Below are positions 1-9,416 of a DNA stretch of 64,000 nt, piece after piece (position 1 is the stretch's first letter; the number at the start of each line of letters is the position of its first letter). The notes beneath the pieces are model-generated. The model had not been told where the DNA came from. It saw only the letters and a list, made by a program, of their open reading frames with translations, and did not search any database. The translations under genes were made by a program, and so were the position numbers. Origin of the DNA: JAFGVL01 sp963663245 (lineage in GTDB: Bacteria > Bacteroidota > Bacteroidia > Bacteroidales > Paludibacteraceae); assembly GCA_963663245.1 (NCBI GenBank), contig OY760143.1, forward strand, positions 1,054,001 through 1,118,000, written 5' to 3'.

Positions 1-35
1 TAATAAAAGCAAGCTGTATTTTGTAACTCTTTGTA

Positions 36-497
36 TCATTTTTGTGATTCTAGTGTAAGTAAATATTCTTTACGTTTTAATCCTCCAGCGTAGCCAGTGA
101 GCTGTCCGTTTGCTCCAATAACTCGGTGGCACGGAATAAGAATTGGAATAGGGTTTTTATTGTTCGCTAAGCCAACAGCGCGTGCTGCTTTTGGGTTTCC
201 AATAGAGGCTGCAATTTCGCCATAAGTTCTGGTTTCTCCAAATGGGATTTCTTGTAAAGCCTTCCAAACAACTTGTTGAAAGGGAGTGCCGTGAGACTGC
301 AAGTCTAAGTCAAATTGCTTTCTTTTGCGAGCAAAGTATTCGTTTAGCTGTTGGCTTGTGTTATTCCCGAGCTCCCAGTTTATATTTTCTTCCGTATGAT
401 TGGGGCTTTCTTTTACAAAACTAATATCTGTAATGTGCGTTTCAGTTCCTTTTAGTTGAATGTTTCCGATGGGAGAGTTATAAATGTAAGTAAACAT
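36..497 (-). CDS. ogt: Methylated-DNA--protein-cysteine methyltransferase
   Basis: Suicide repair enzyme that moves the alkyl group from O6-alkylguanine (and O4-alkylthymine) in DNA to its own cysteine. The 153-residue protein has the hallmark IPCHRV motif with acceptor Cys123, the helix-turn-helix region TYGEIA (Tyr92) and the arginine-finger stretch ARAVG (Arg106). Length fits the stand-alone Ogt class rather than the fused Ada regulator, since no Ada zinc domain is present. It lies 6 bp downstream of the GH13 gene stop-side and reads the same way, so it may be the last gene of a pyrC-GH13-ogt transcript, although the functions are unrelated. The first 35 bases of the window show no further gene. 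Confidence 0.95.
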   Translation of the reverse strand: MFTYIYNSPIGNIQLKGTETHITDISFVKESPNHTEENINWELGNNTSQQLNEYFARKRKQFDLDLQSHGTPFQQVVWKALQEIPFGETRTYGEIAASIGNPKAARAVGLANNKNPIPILIPCHRVIGANGQLTGYAGGLKRKEYLLTLESQK

Positions 498-503
498 ATT
501 ATC

Positions 504-2651
504 TCAATAAGTAGATTTTACTAGTTTAAGAGATACTACTCCATTTTTATGTGTTACAAGAACAAAGTATAACCCAATAGGCTGTTTGAACGATATTTTA
601 GAAATATTTTTATTGGATTGAATGTTTTTCCTTGCAACTAGATTTCCACTGCAGTCAACTATTTGAACTGTCTCTATAAAAGTATTATTATGATTAATAA
701 TTGTAAACGAATTTCCAAGCATAGGGTTTGGGTAAATGCTAAATTTATCTGAATCTTTGCTTGTAGTTTTTGTGTTGTTTTTTTTAGTTGTAATGTTTGT
801 TGAAGTGTAAATTCGGTATTCTCCAGGCGAAAGATTTATGCTTAAGTTATCACTGCCATTGTAGGAGATATCATTACTGCCAAAATAGTCGTACCAATTT
901 CCGGCACTGGGAAAGGTAGGGTTAATTGAAGCTTGAACTGTTCCAAAATTTCCGATTACAACAGCATTCATTGAAGTATGTGTTAGGATAATTTTCTTGA
1001 GTCCATCTGCTGCACCTGTCGACATGCTTACGTTTGTTTGAGCACTAGTAAAAACCTCATTGTTCAACCTTAGTTTTATTAATTCACTGTATTTGTCGTA
1101 AAGTGTTTTTCTGCTTGTCTCATTCAGGTAATCCCATCTAATTGGTTTTTCGCCAACGCGTGTATTGTAGTCGATAGAATAATCATAGCCTAATTCTTGG
1201 AATTGCCATAACATCTTTGGTCCAGGAATGGTGAAAAGAAAAGCAGCATCTAGTGCTGAACGATTTAATGCTGTAGGTAAATTTTTAATATTATATGTTG
1301 TTCCATCAGCATTTCCGTAATTGATGTTTTTGTACATGATTCGCTCCTCATCATGACTTTCAATGTATGTGACAAGATATGGATTAGTCCAGCCTCTATT
1401 TCCATAAAATCCCCAAGAGATATCTGATTTCAAAGTTTCATTATATCCCATGGCAGCTTCTTGGTATTTTTCGGTAATATTGCCCCAAAGCATACAGCCA
1501 TAATCTGCTAATATGGTTTCTTCAGCATTATCTGCCCAGTGCTCTAAAATAACATAAGCAGTTGGGTCAGTAGCCCATACCTTATCAGCCATGCGTTTTA
1601 TAATGGCAATACGACTGTTATCTTTGGCCCAATTGTCTCCAGCAGTTTGTGTAAATCCTTGTGTGAAGTCAAAACGGATGCCATCAAAATGATATTCAGA
1701 TAACCAATGTTCTGTAACTCTGTCTATAAAATATTGAGTAGCTATGCTGCTGTGGTTAAAATCATTCGACCAGCAATGAGCACTAACGCAATCTCTATTA
1801 AACCAGGGGTTTTCTCCTGTCGGCTTAGTGCCGTCGTAATATAATTGAACTAAGGGAGAAGAGCTGTAGGAATGATTTAAAACTAAATCAATAATAACAG
1901 CAATGCCTTCACCGTGGCACTTGTCAATAAAACTTTTTAAATCATTTGCAGGTCCATAATATTTGTCTACAGCAAAATAAAAAGATGGGTTATATCCCCA
2001 GCTTGAATTGCCTTCAAATTCATTGAGAGGCATAATTTCAATAGCATTAATTCCTAGTTTTTTTAAGTAAGGCAAACTGTCTTCTAGTGTTTTAAAGCTA
2101 TGGTCTGCTATATAATCGCGCAATAATATTTCGTAAATAGTCAGTTTTTCTTTTGCAGGACGAACAAAACTAGTAGAGTTAAGATAAGTGTATTCTTGGT
2201 TGGATGGATAAATAAGCGATACAATCCCCGATTGACCGGAAGGATATGGTTTTAAATTGGGGTAAGTACTTGCACTAATCGATACGTCATAAGTGGGGTC
2301 TAGTACCTTCTCTGTATAGGGGTCGGCAATTTTAAGTCCATCGTCAATTAAATATTGAAAGGCGTATTCCGTGTTACTATTTAATCCTGTGATTTCTAGC
2401 CACCAATAAACATGGTCGTTATCTACCACATCTTTTTTCATGAAGTAAGTGCTGTTTTTCTGCCAGCTATTGAAATCACCAATTACATAAATACTGTCCT
2501 TGTAGGGGGCGAAAAAGGATAATATAACGTTGCCGTTTGGCATGTAGTTTATACCATCTCTAATGTTTGCGGGTCGAACTTCCTCTATGGGAGCAAGAGA
2601 ATAAGAAAATACTGAAAGAAGAAGTAATAGGGAGGTAAATAATAATTTCAT
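504..2651 (-). CDS. Secreted GH13 alpha-amylase-family enzyme with T9SS tail
   Basis: Glycoside hydrolase acting on alpha-glucans. An open frame extends 12 codons further up to 2687, but that would overlap pyrC; starting at 2651 gives a clean signal peptide (MKLLFTSLLLLLSVF) and a 10-bp gap, so I prefer 2651 (715 aa). After an N-terminal E-set/CBM48-like domain (about residues 30-130) comes the TIM barrel with GH13 signatures: DLVLNH (region I), GIRFD with nucleophile about Asp328, ILEHW with acid/base about Glu370, and ESHDE with about Asp434. The last ~75 residues (SIYPNPM...GLYFVLVTHKNG) form a type-A Por/T9SS sorting domain, so the enzyme should be exported across the outer membrane. Substrate specificity (amylase, pullulanase or branching type) cannot be settled by eye. 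Confidence 0.9.
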   Translation of the reverse strand: MKLLFTSLLLLLSVFSYSLAPIEEVRPANIRDGINYMPNGNVILSFFAPYKDSIYVIGDFNSWQKNSTYFMKKDVVDNDHVYWWLEITGLNSNTEYAFQYLIDDGLKIADPYTEKVLDPTYDVSISASTYPNLKPYPSGQSGIVSLIYPSNQEYTYLNSTSFVRPAKEKLTIYEILLRDYIADHSFKTLEDSLPYLKKLGINAIEIMPLNEFEGNSSWGYNPSFYFAVDKYYGPANDLKSFIDKCHGEGIAVIIDLVLNHSYSSSPLVQLYYDGTKPTGENPWFNRDCVSAHCWSNDFNHSSIATQYFIDRVTEHWLSEYHFDGIRFDFTQGFTQTAGDNWAKDNSRIAIIKRMADKVWATDPTAYVILEHWADNAEETILADYGCMLWGNITEKYQEAAMGYNETLKSDISWGFYGNRGWTNPYLVTYIESHDEERIMYKNINYGNADGTTYNIKNLPTALNRSALDAAFLFTIPGPKMLWQFQELGYDYSIDYNTRVGEKPIRWDYLNETSRKTLYDKYSELIKLRLNNEVFTSAQTNVSMSTGAADGLKKIILTHTSMNAVVIGNFGTVQASINPTFPSAGNWYDYFGSNDISYNGSDNLSINLSPGEYRIYTSTNITTKKNNTKTTSKDSDKFSIYPNPMLGNSFTIINHNNTFIETVQIVDCSGNLVARKNIQSNKNISKISFKQPIGLYFVLVTHKNGVVSLKLVKSTY

Positions 2652-2661
2652 AGGCAGAATC

Positions 2662-4002
2662 TTATATGTTAAATACCAATCGTTCACCTCTCACGCTCTC
2701 ATCAATTTGACCATTTTCATACACTAGTTTTCCGTTAACAAAAGTATGAGATACTTGGTGATTTAATTGTTGACCCTCATAAGGTGACCATCCACATTTG
2801 GAAAGAATATTATCAGTAGATATTGTCCATTTTTTATTGCGATCTACTAATACCAAGTCAGCAAAATATCCTTTACGAATATACCCTCTTTTCTCTACAC
2901 GGTAAAGGGTAGCAGGAGCATGACACATTTTCTCTATTACTTTTTCAAGGGTGATTTTTCCTTGTCTAGCTAATTCAAGCATAAGTACCAGGCTATGTTG
3001 GATATGAGGCATGCCTGAAACAGCTTCCCAATAAGTGCCCTGTTTGTCTTCTAATAAATGAGGCGCATGGTCAGTGCCAATTACATCAATTTTATTGTTG
3101 TTTAAAGCTTGTATTAATGCATCTTTGTCAGCAGAAGATTTTATGGCTGGATTACATTTCATACGTGCACCAAGTGTGTCGTACATGGTATCATCTAGGT
3201 AAAGATACTGAGGGCTTCCTTCGGCTGTTATTTTTTTATCAGCTAATGGTATTTGGTTTTCAAATAGAGATAGCTCTTTGGCGGTAGAAAGGTGCAATAC
3301 ATGTAAGCGAGAGTTGTATTTTTTAGCATGTGTAATTGCTAGTGCTGTCGTTTTATAACAAGCTTCTACGCTACGAATAATAGGGTGGTGGCTAAATGGA
3401 GTGTTGTCTCCTAATTCAGCATGGTATTTTATTATATTTGCTTTTATTATTTCATCATCTTCGCTATGAATAGCAACTAATGTAGGTGACTCAGCAAAAA
3501 CTTTTGTGATAGATTCAGCTTCGTTTACCAGCATGTTTCCTGTAGAAGAACCCATGAACATTTTCACCCCACATATTTTTTTAGGGTCAACTTTCATTAC
3601 TTCTTTAATATTGTCGTTGCTAGCGCCTAAATAAAAACTATAGTTGGCAAATGATTTTTTAGCTGCGATATCAAATTTTTTCTCTAGTATGTCTAAAGTA
3701 GTAGCTTGAGGAATTGTATTCGGCATTTCCATAAAAGAAGTGGTTCCACCTGCCACAGCAGATTTGCTTTCACTTGCGATGTCTCCTTTTTGGGTAAGTC
3801 CAGGCTCTCTAAAATGAACATGACCATCAATTACTCCAGGCACGAGGTATTTATCAGTCGCATCAATAACTGTAGCTTTTTCTATAATGCTTGTAGGAAC
3901 GTCTGCTTTAAATATTTTGGATATTTTGTCATTTTCAATGAGAACTGACCCTTTGAAAGAATTACCTTCATTAACGATTTTTGCGTTGTGAATAAGAAAC
4001 AT
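2662..4002 (-). CDS. pyrC: Dihydroorotase (class I)
   Basis: Cyclises N-carbamoyl-aspartate to dihydroorotate in pyrimidine synthesis. The 446-residue amidohydrolase shows DGHVHFREPG with zinc ligands His61 and His63, GVKMFMGSS with the likely carbamylated Lys147, His179 (AIHSEDD), His237 (HVLHLST) and GTDHAPH with Asp311. This set fits class I dihydroorotases; the related allantoinases and hydantoinases are the main alternative, but nothing nearby suggests purine or hydantoin breakdown. Transcribed downstream of the GT2 gene, separated from it by a terminator, and followed at 10 bp by the GH13 gene. Confidence 0.9.
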   Translation of the reverse strand: MFLIHNAKIVNEGNSFKGSVLIENDKISKIFKADVPTSIIEKATVIDATDKYLVPGVIDGHVHFREPGLTQKGDIASESKSAVAGGTTSFMEMPNTIPQATTLDILEKKFDIAAKKSFANYSFYLGASNDNIKEVMKVDPKKICGVKMFMGSSTGNMLVNEAESITKVFAESPTLVAIHSEDDEIIKANIIKYHAELGDNTPFSHHPIIRSVEACYKTTALAITHAKKYNSRLHVLHLSTAKELSLFENQIPLADKKITAEGSPQYLYLDDTMYDTLGARMKCNPAIKSSADKDALIQALNNNKIDVIGTDHAPHLLEDKQGTYWEAVSGMPHIQHSLVLMLELARQGKITLEKVIEKMCHAPATLYRVEKRGYIRKGYFADLVLVDRNKKWTISTDNILSKCGWSPYEGQQLNHQVSHTFVNGKLVYENGQIDESVRGERLVFNI

Positions 4003-4032
4003 TTGTGTCGTTTTTTAAGAATGGGATAATAA

Positions 4033-4061
4033 AAAACCCTTTATAGTTACAAAAGGGTTTT
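4033..4061 (-). terminator. Intrinsic terminator after GT2 gene
   Basis: Inverted repeat AAAACCCTTT / AAAAGGGTTTT around a 9-base loop. Read on the minus strand it ends in a T-run. It lies just past the stop of the glycosyltransferase gene and separates it from pyrC. Confidence 0.75.
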
Positions 4062-4072
4062 GTGTAGATTTT

Positions 4073-4804
4073 TTATTTATATCTTTTTGGGTGAATGATG
4101 CTGCTAATTTTTAATCGTAACACCCCCCAAACAGCTTCTCCAAAAATTCCGCTGTTCATTTTGGATGTGCCTAAAATTCGGTTTGTAAATACAATAGGTA
4201 CTTCAGTTAGTCTAAAGCCAAGTTTGTAAGCTTTGAATTTCATTTCAATCTGGAAAGCGTAGCCCTTAAAACGGATTTTGCTTAAATCGATTGTTTCTAA
4301 TACTTTTCTTCGGTAGCACTTAAAGCCAGCAGTTGTATCAGCTATGCCCATTCCAAGAACGAAACGTACATATTTTGATGCAAAATAAGACATTAAAACT
4401 CTACCCATTGGCCAGTTTACTACGTTTACGCCACTAACATAACGAGAGCCAATAGCTACATCATATCCTTTTTTAGAACATGCCTCATATAAATGAACTA
4501 GGTCGTTGGGGTTGTGTGAAAAATCGGCATCCATTTCAAAAATGTAATCATATTTTTTTTCAATGGCCCATTTAAAACCTGCTATATAGGCTGTTCCTAA
4601 TCCAAGTTTTCCAGCTCTTTCTAAAATATTAATAGAAGGAGAACTTTTTATCAAAGATTTTACAATTTCTGCCGTGCCGTCAGGAGAGTTATCGTCAATA
4701 ACAAGAATGTCAAACTGTTTTGGTAAAGCCAAAACTGTTCGAAGCATATCTTCAATATTTTCTTTTTCGTTATAAGTTGGTATAATAACTAGACAATCGG
4801 ACAT
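4073..4804 (-). CDS. Polyprenol-phosphate mannosyltransferase-like GT2
   Basis: Family 2 glycosyltransferase that transfers a sugar (usually mannose) from its nucleotide donor to polyprenyl phosphate at the inner membrane face. The 243-residue protein begins with the GT-A fold signature VIIPTYNEKENI, has the DDNSPDGT stretch and the metal-binding EMDADFSHNP near residue 90, then TAGFKCYRRKVL, all as in Dpm1-type enzymes. There is no C-terminal GtrA-like membrane domain, so it is the soluble single-domain form. Its product would feed lipid-linked glycan or lipoprotein glycosylation. Monocistronic: the next gene upstream is divergent and a terminator follows. Confidence 0.85.
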   Translation of the reverse strand: MSDCLVIIPTYNEKENIEDMLRTVLALPKQFDILVIDDNSPDGTAEIVKSLIKSSPSINILERAGKLGLGTAYIAGFKWAIEKKYDYIFEMDADFSHNPNDLVHLYEACSKKGYDVAIGSRYVSGVNVVNWPMGRVLMSYFASKYVRFVLGMGIADTTAGFKCYRRKVLETIDLSKIRFKGYAFQIEMKFKAYKLGFRLTEVPIVFTNRILGTSKMNSGIFGEAVWGVLRLKISSIIHPKRYK

Positions 4805-4937
4805 TTAACTATATAATTATGTTCATAAATAATTGAAGCAAATATAGATAAAATGTACATATATAATGTCAGGTTATTTGATTTTTATGTTTATTTGCAT
4901 AAAAAATGTATATCTATAATATATTTTATAAAAGTTC

Positions 4938-7142
4938 ATGGATAAATCGACTACTATGAGAAAGATATTGATTATTACAAGCGCTCTTTTTTTTGTTCTA
5001 AACCTTACTGCAAAAAAGAATTTTTCATCTGATGTTTTAAAAGGGATAGTTACAGGAGAATACAATGCTAAAGCCCCGTCAAAGGTTATTTCTACGAATG
5101 ATGGAGAGAATTACACACAACTATCTGACGATGGTAAAATAATTACCCTTTATAGTTATAAAAAAGGAGCAGAAGAGAAGGTTCTCTTTGATGCTTCTAA
5201 AACTAAAAATATGAAGGTTGAAAGTATTGAAGGCTATTTTTTTAGTCCTGATGAGAAAAAGATAATGGTATATACCAATTCTGAGCAACTGTATCGTCGT
5301 TCTTTTGTTGCTGATTACTATGTTTTTGATGTGAAACGAAATCGTTTAGAGGCACTTTCTGATAGTGTAGGCAAACAACGCGACCCTCTTTTTTCACCCA
5401 ATGGACGTATGGTAGTTTTTGCTAAAAATAATGATTTGAGACTGCGAAAACTCGATTATGGTACGGTAACATTAATAACCCAGAATGCAGCAGATGGTAA
5501 TGTTTTTAATGGTGTAAGTGATTGGGTGTATGAAGAAGAATTTGCAATTACGAAGCAAATAATATGGTCGCCAGACAGTAAGTATTTTGCATATGTGAGT
5601 TTAGACAATACGAAGGTAGGCGAATATTCTTTTGAACTATATGGGAATTACCCCTTTAAAAATGATGCTGATTTATATCCGAACATTCGAACATTTAAGT
5701 ATCCTAAGGCTGGAACAACCAATCCTATAGCTAGCTTGAATATTTTCAATGTATATTATAAAAAGAATAATACGGTTGATTTAAAACAGTTGGGCGATTT
5801 CTATATTCCTCGCATTAAATGGATTAATAAAACAGAAGATTTTGCTGTGTTTGTTTTAAATCGGAATCAGAACCGTTTAAAGATGTATTCGGTTAATTCT
5901 AAATCATTAATTCCAAGTTTATTGCTAGAGGAGAAAAGTGATACTTATGTAGATTATAGAAATATCGACTATGTAACATTTCTTCCCGACAATAAATTTT
6001 CTATTGCAAGTGAAAGAGATGGATTTCGTCATATGTATTTGTATGGGGCTACAGGTATTTTAGATCAACAGTTGACCTTTGGATCGTATGATATTACTGA
6101 TTTTTATGGTTACGATACTATTAAAGAACTATTTTATTATCAAGCTGCTACGACTAGCCCGTTGGATAGAAATGTATATTGTGTAGATTTAAAAGCGAAA
6201 AGCAAAGCACTAACAGAAGGTAAGGGTGTAAAATCAGCCCAATTTAATAAGCTATATACTTATTTTATAAAAAACAGTTCTACAGCAAGTGTACCTAATA
6301 CGTATAGCGTTTGTGCGGCATCGGGCAAAGAAGTAAGAGTGATGGAAGATAATACAGCTCTTACACAGCAAATAGCAACTATGCCTCAGAAAGAATTTCT
6401 GACGATTAAAAATGCACAAGATATTAAACTGAATGCTTGGATGATGAAGCCAGCCAATTTTGATGAATCAAAGGTATACCCTCTTGTTATTTACCAATAT
6501 AGTGGTCCTGATTTTCAAGAAGTGTTAGATGCTTATAGTGTAGGTTTAGAACAGGAATTAGTAAATAAAGGATTTATTGCTGTGTGTGTAGATGTACGTG
6601 GTTCGGGTGCACGTGGAGAAAAATTTCGTAAAGGAAGCTATCAGTATTTAGGTGAAAATGAAGCAGCAGATTTAATTACTGTTGCAAAAAATTTAGGGTC
6701 GATATCTTATATCGATAAAAATAGAATAGGAATATGGGGATGGAGCTATGGCGGTTTTACTACTTTAATGGCTATGAGTACTGGACAAAAAGTATTTGCA
6801 GCAGGAGTAGCTGTAGCTCCACATACTGATTGGAAATTCTATGATACTGCTTATACGGAACGTTATATGCGTCGTCCTCAAGAGAACTTAACGGGTTATG
6901 ATAGTAGTTCCCCTATGTCACTAGCATCAAAACTACAAGGAGAGTTATTGTTAATAGGAGGTACAGCTGATGATAATGCACATATTCAAAATATTTATGC
7001 TTATGCAGAACAACTAGTACAAGCCAACAAACAATTTGATATGCAAATTTACATGAACCGTAATCACGGATTAAAAGGTGGTAACACACGTTATCATATG
7101 TTTACAAGAATAACAGAATTCTTTATTGATAATTTGAAATAA
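4938..7142 (+). CDS. Dipeptidyl peptidase IV (S9B)
   Basis: Periplasmic serine exopeptidase that removes X-Pro (and X-Ala) dipeptides from peptide N-termini. The N-terminus carries a signal peptide; Met7 (4956) is an equally good start. The beta-propeller domain (about 40-480) holds DWVYEEE, whose Glu pair (200/201) binds the substrate amino group. The C-terminal alpha/beta hydrolase has GWSYGG with nucleophile Ser603, GTADDN with Asp678 and RNHG with His710, a complete triad. Length (734) is normal. It is the first of a plus-strand run with the sugar permease, ROK kinase and ClC genes, though the link is only positional. Confidence 0.93.
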   Translation: MDKSTTMRKILIITSALFFVLNLTAKKNFSSDVLKGIVTGEYNAKAPSKVISTNDGENYTQLSDDGKIITLYSYKKGAEEKVLFDASKTKNMKVESIEGYFFSPDEKKIMVYTNSEQLYRRSFVADYYVFDVKRNRLEALSDSVGKQRDPLFSPNGRMVVFAKNNDLRLRKLDYGTVTLITQNAADGNVFNGVSDWVYEEEFAITKQIIWSPDSKYFAYVSLDNTKVGEYSFELYGNYPFKNDADLYPNIRTFKYPKAGTTNPIASLNIFNVYYKKNNTVDLKQLGDFYIPRIKWINKTEDFAVFVLNRNQNRLKMYSVNSKSLIPSLLLEEKSDTYVDYRNIDYVTFLPDNKFSIASERDGFRHMYLYGATGILDQQLTFGSYDITDFYGYDTIKELFYYQAATTSPLDRNVYCVDLKAKSKALTEGKGVKSAQFNKLYTYFIKNSSTASVPNTYSVCAASGKEVRVMEDNTALTQQIATMPQKEFLTIKNAQDIKLNAWMMKPANFDESKVYPLVIYQYSGPDFQEVLDAYSVGLEQELVNKGFIAVCVDVRGSGARGEKFRKGSYQYLGENEAADLITVAKNLGSISYIDKNRIGIWGWSYGGFTTLMAMSTGQKVFAAGVAVAPHTDWKFYDTAYTERYMRRPQENLTGYDSSSPMSLASKLQGELLLIGGTADDNAHIQNIYAYAEQLVQANKQFDMQIYMNRNHGLKGGNTRYHMFTRITEFFIDNLK

Positions 7143-7188
7143 ATTATCTTGTACAGAAATATTTTATCTCTTTCATGCTACTTAAATT

Positions 7189-8433
7189 ATGAAAAATAAA
7201 TCATTCTATATCCCACTTGGGGTAATGTTTCTTTTTTACTTTTTAATCCAATTTACTACTGGGTTAAACAATCCTTTTGCTAAGGTTATACAAACGCAAT
7301 TTTCACTTACAACCTTTCAATCTCAATTAGGTAACTTCGCTTTCTTTATTACCTATCTTTTTATGGGTATTCCTGCATCTATTGTGGTAAGGAAATTAGG
7401 CTATAAAAAAGCATCATTGAGTGCTGTTGCTGGAATGATTGCGGGATTCTCTGTAGTCTTTGCAGGAGGAAATTTAGCTTCAATCTGGATATACTTATTG
7501 GGCGTTTTTATTTTGGGTTGTGCGATTACTATTTTACAGGTAGTCGTAAATCCAATGGTCACTGTTTTAGGATCGAAGGAAGGAGCCAATAGTCGAATGA
7601 ATTTTGGTGGAGCCATTGCTTCCATAGGAGCCATGTTAGCGCCTTTAGTTGTTGGAATGATTATAGGAAAAGTGGCCTATGAGAATATTGATCAACTACA
7701 AATAGCAGATGTAAATCCATTGTTATATGTTATTCTTTCTGTATTGGTAGTGATGTTCCTTCTTTTATTAAAAGTAAATATTCCTACACCAGATATTACT
7801 CAATCGGAGAAGATAAAAGGAACAGCATTGCAGTATAAGCATTTTCGTTGGGGCTTGGTGGCTATATTCTTATATGTTGGCTTAGAGATTACGACTGCTA
7901 ATCTTACCAACTTATATATGCTGAACGAGTTGAATATTGATGCAGGAATAGCAGGTGCAGTGGTAGGCACATATTGGTTAATGATGTTTGTTGGTCGATT
8001 AATTGGAGCGGCTATAGGAACAAAGGTAAGTAGCCGTCCACAGTTAATTATTGTTAGCCTATCAGCTTTAGCTTTTTATATAGGAGCTATTTTATTAAAC
8101 CCTGCTATTAAGGTGTGGATGCCTGCTGTCGACAGTCATTTTAATGTGCTGTTTGCACAAGTACCCATCAATGTATTATTGTTAGTTTTAGTAGGTTTGT
8201 GTACTTCTGTTATGTGGACTTGTATTTTTATTTTGGCTACAGATGGATTAGGAAAATATACGAATCAAGCATCAGGCATCTTTATGATGATGGTATTTGG
8301 TGGAGCAATAATACCTGCTTTACAAGGTAAAATGGTGGATGTATTTGGATTTTTACCTAGCTACTGGGTAGGCTTTGTATGTATTTTATTTATATTTGGA
8401 TACGGAATGTTTAATAAACGAATAGCAAAATAA
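7189..8433 (+). CDS. Sugar MFS permease (FHS family)
   Basis: Inner-membrane proton-coupled sugar transporter with about 12 hydrophobic helices in 414 residues. The opening QFTTGLNNPFAKVIQTQF and VNPMVTVLG resemble the fucose/glucose/galactose permease (FucP/GlcP) family. The ROK sugar kinase starts 3 bp after its stop, so uptake and phosphorylation are translationally close and probably act on the same sugar, likely glucose or a related hexose (inference). Confidence 0.88.
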   Translation: MKNKSFYIPLGVMFLFYFLIQFTTGLNNPFAKVIQTQFSLTTFQSQLGNFAFFITYLFMGIPASIVVRKLGYKKASLSAVAGMIAGFSVVFAGGNLASIWIYLLGVFILGCAITILQVVVNPMVTVLGSKEGANSRMNFGGAIASIGAMLAPLVVGMIIGKVAYENIDQLQIADVNPLLYVILSVLVVMFLLLLKVNIPTPDITQSEKIKGTALQYKHFRWGLVAIFLYVGLEITTANLTNLYMLNELNIDAGIAGAVVGTYWLMMFVGRLIGAAIGTKVSSRPQLIIVSLSALAFYIGAILLNPAIKVWMPAVDSHFNVLFAQVPINVLLLVLVGLCTSVMWTCIFILATDGLGKYTNQASGIFMMMVFGGAIIPALQGKMVDVFGFLPSYWVGFVCILFIFGYGMFNKRIAK

Positions 8434-8436
8434 ACT

Positions 8437-9378
8437 ATGGTAATTGGAATTGACATGGGTGGAACGACCACCAAGATAGGTATCGTTGACGATCAAGGAA
8501 CAGTAGTAAAGAAAACAAGTTTAAAAACGGGAGCCTATCCTGAGTTTGATGCTTATGTGGATGCATTGTATGATGTCCTATCTCCACTCATTGATGAAGT
8601 AGGAGGAATAGATAAAATAAAAGGTATTGGTGCTGGTTTACCTAATGGGAACTATTATCAAGGTACTATCGAATTTGCTCCTAATTTACCTTGGAAACAT
8701 AAAGTGCCTTTTGCTGAAAAAGTGTCAGCGAAATTTGGGATACCGTGTACGGTAACCAATGATGCGAACGCTGCTGCTATTGGAGAAATGACTTATGGTG
8801 CAGCTAAAGGAATGAAAGACTTTATTATGATTACCTTAGGTACTGGTGTTGGAAGTGGTGTTGTTGTTGACGGAAAAGTGGTGTATGGTCATGATGGTTT
8901 TGCTGGTGAGCTTGGTCACTTAGTGATGGTACGCGAAGATGGTCGTCAGTGTGGCTGTGGTCGCTATGGTTGTTTAGAGGCTTATGCTTCGGCAACAGGT
9001 GTAGCACGTACAGCACGTGAGAAATTAGAAACAACTCAACAGGAAAGCAGCTTGCGTTCTATTCCATTGGCAGATATTACTTCAAAAGATGTATTTGATG
9101 CTGCTATGGCAGGCGATGCTTTAGGACAAGAAGTCTTTAATTTTACTGGAGCAATCTTAGGAAAAGCCTTTGCGGATTTTACTTGTTTCAGCGCTCCTGA
9201 ATCTATTATTTTATTTGGTGGTTTATCTAAATCGGGAGATATCTTAATGAACCCAATTAAAGAAACTTTTGAAGCTTCTGTATTACCTATATGGAAAGGG
9301 AAAGTAAATATACAGTTCTCCCAATTGCCAGAAGATGATGCCGCTGTTATGGGTGCAGCATCTTTAGCTACAGCATAA
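8437..9378 (+). CDS. ROK-family sugar kinase (glucokinase-like)
   Basis: ATP-dependent hexose kinase. It has the N-terminal phosphate loop GIDMGGTTTKIG, the TLGTGVGSG stretch, the substrate region GHDGFAGELGH and the ROK zinc motif CGCGRYGC (about residues 172-178) followed by LEAYAS. The 313-residue length fits glucokinase; N-acetylmannosamine or fructose kinases of the same family are alternatives. It follows the FHS permease by 3 bp, which supports a role in trapping the imported sugar. No HTH domain is present, so it is an enzyme and not a NagC/Mlc-type repressor. Confidence 0.88.
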   Translation: MVIGIDMGGTTTKIGIVDDQGTVVKKTSLKTGAYPEFDAYVDALYDVLSPLIDEVGGIDKIKGIGAGLPNGNYYQGTIEFAPNLPWKHKVPFAEKVSAKFGIPCTVTNDANAAAIGEMTYGAAKGMKDFIMITLGTGVGSGVVVDGKVVYGHDGFAGELGHLVMVREDGRQCGCGRYGCLEAYASATGVARTAREKLETTQQESSLRSIPLADITSKDVFDAAMAGDALGQEVFNFTGAILGKAFADFTCFSAPESIILFGGLSKSGDILMNPIKETFEASVLPIWKGKVNIQFSQLPEDDAAVMGAASLATA

Positions 9379-9416
9379 TTAGTAACGACCTTGCATGCAA
9401 GGTCTCAATAGCCATC

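Noticed and set aside
2652..2687. Longer start for the GH13 protein
   Set aside because: Would overlap pyrC by 26 bp and place 12 residues before a good signal peptide.
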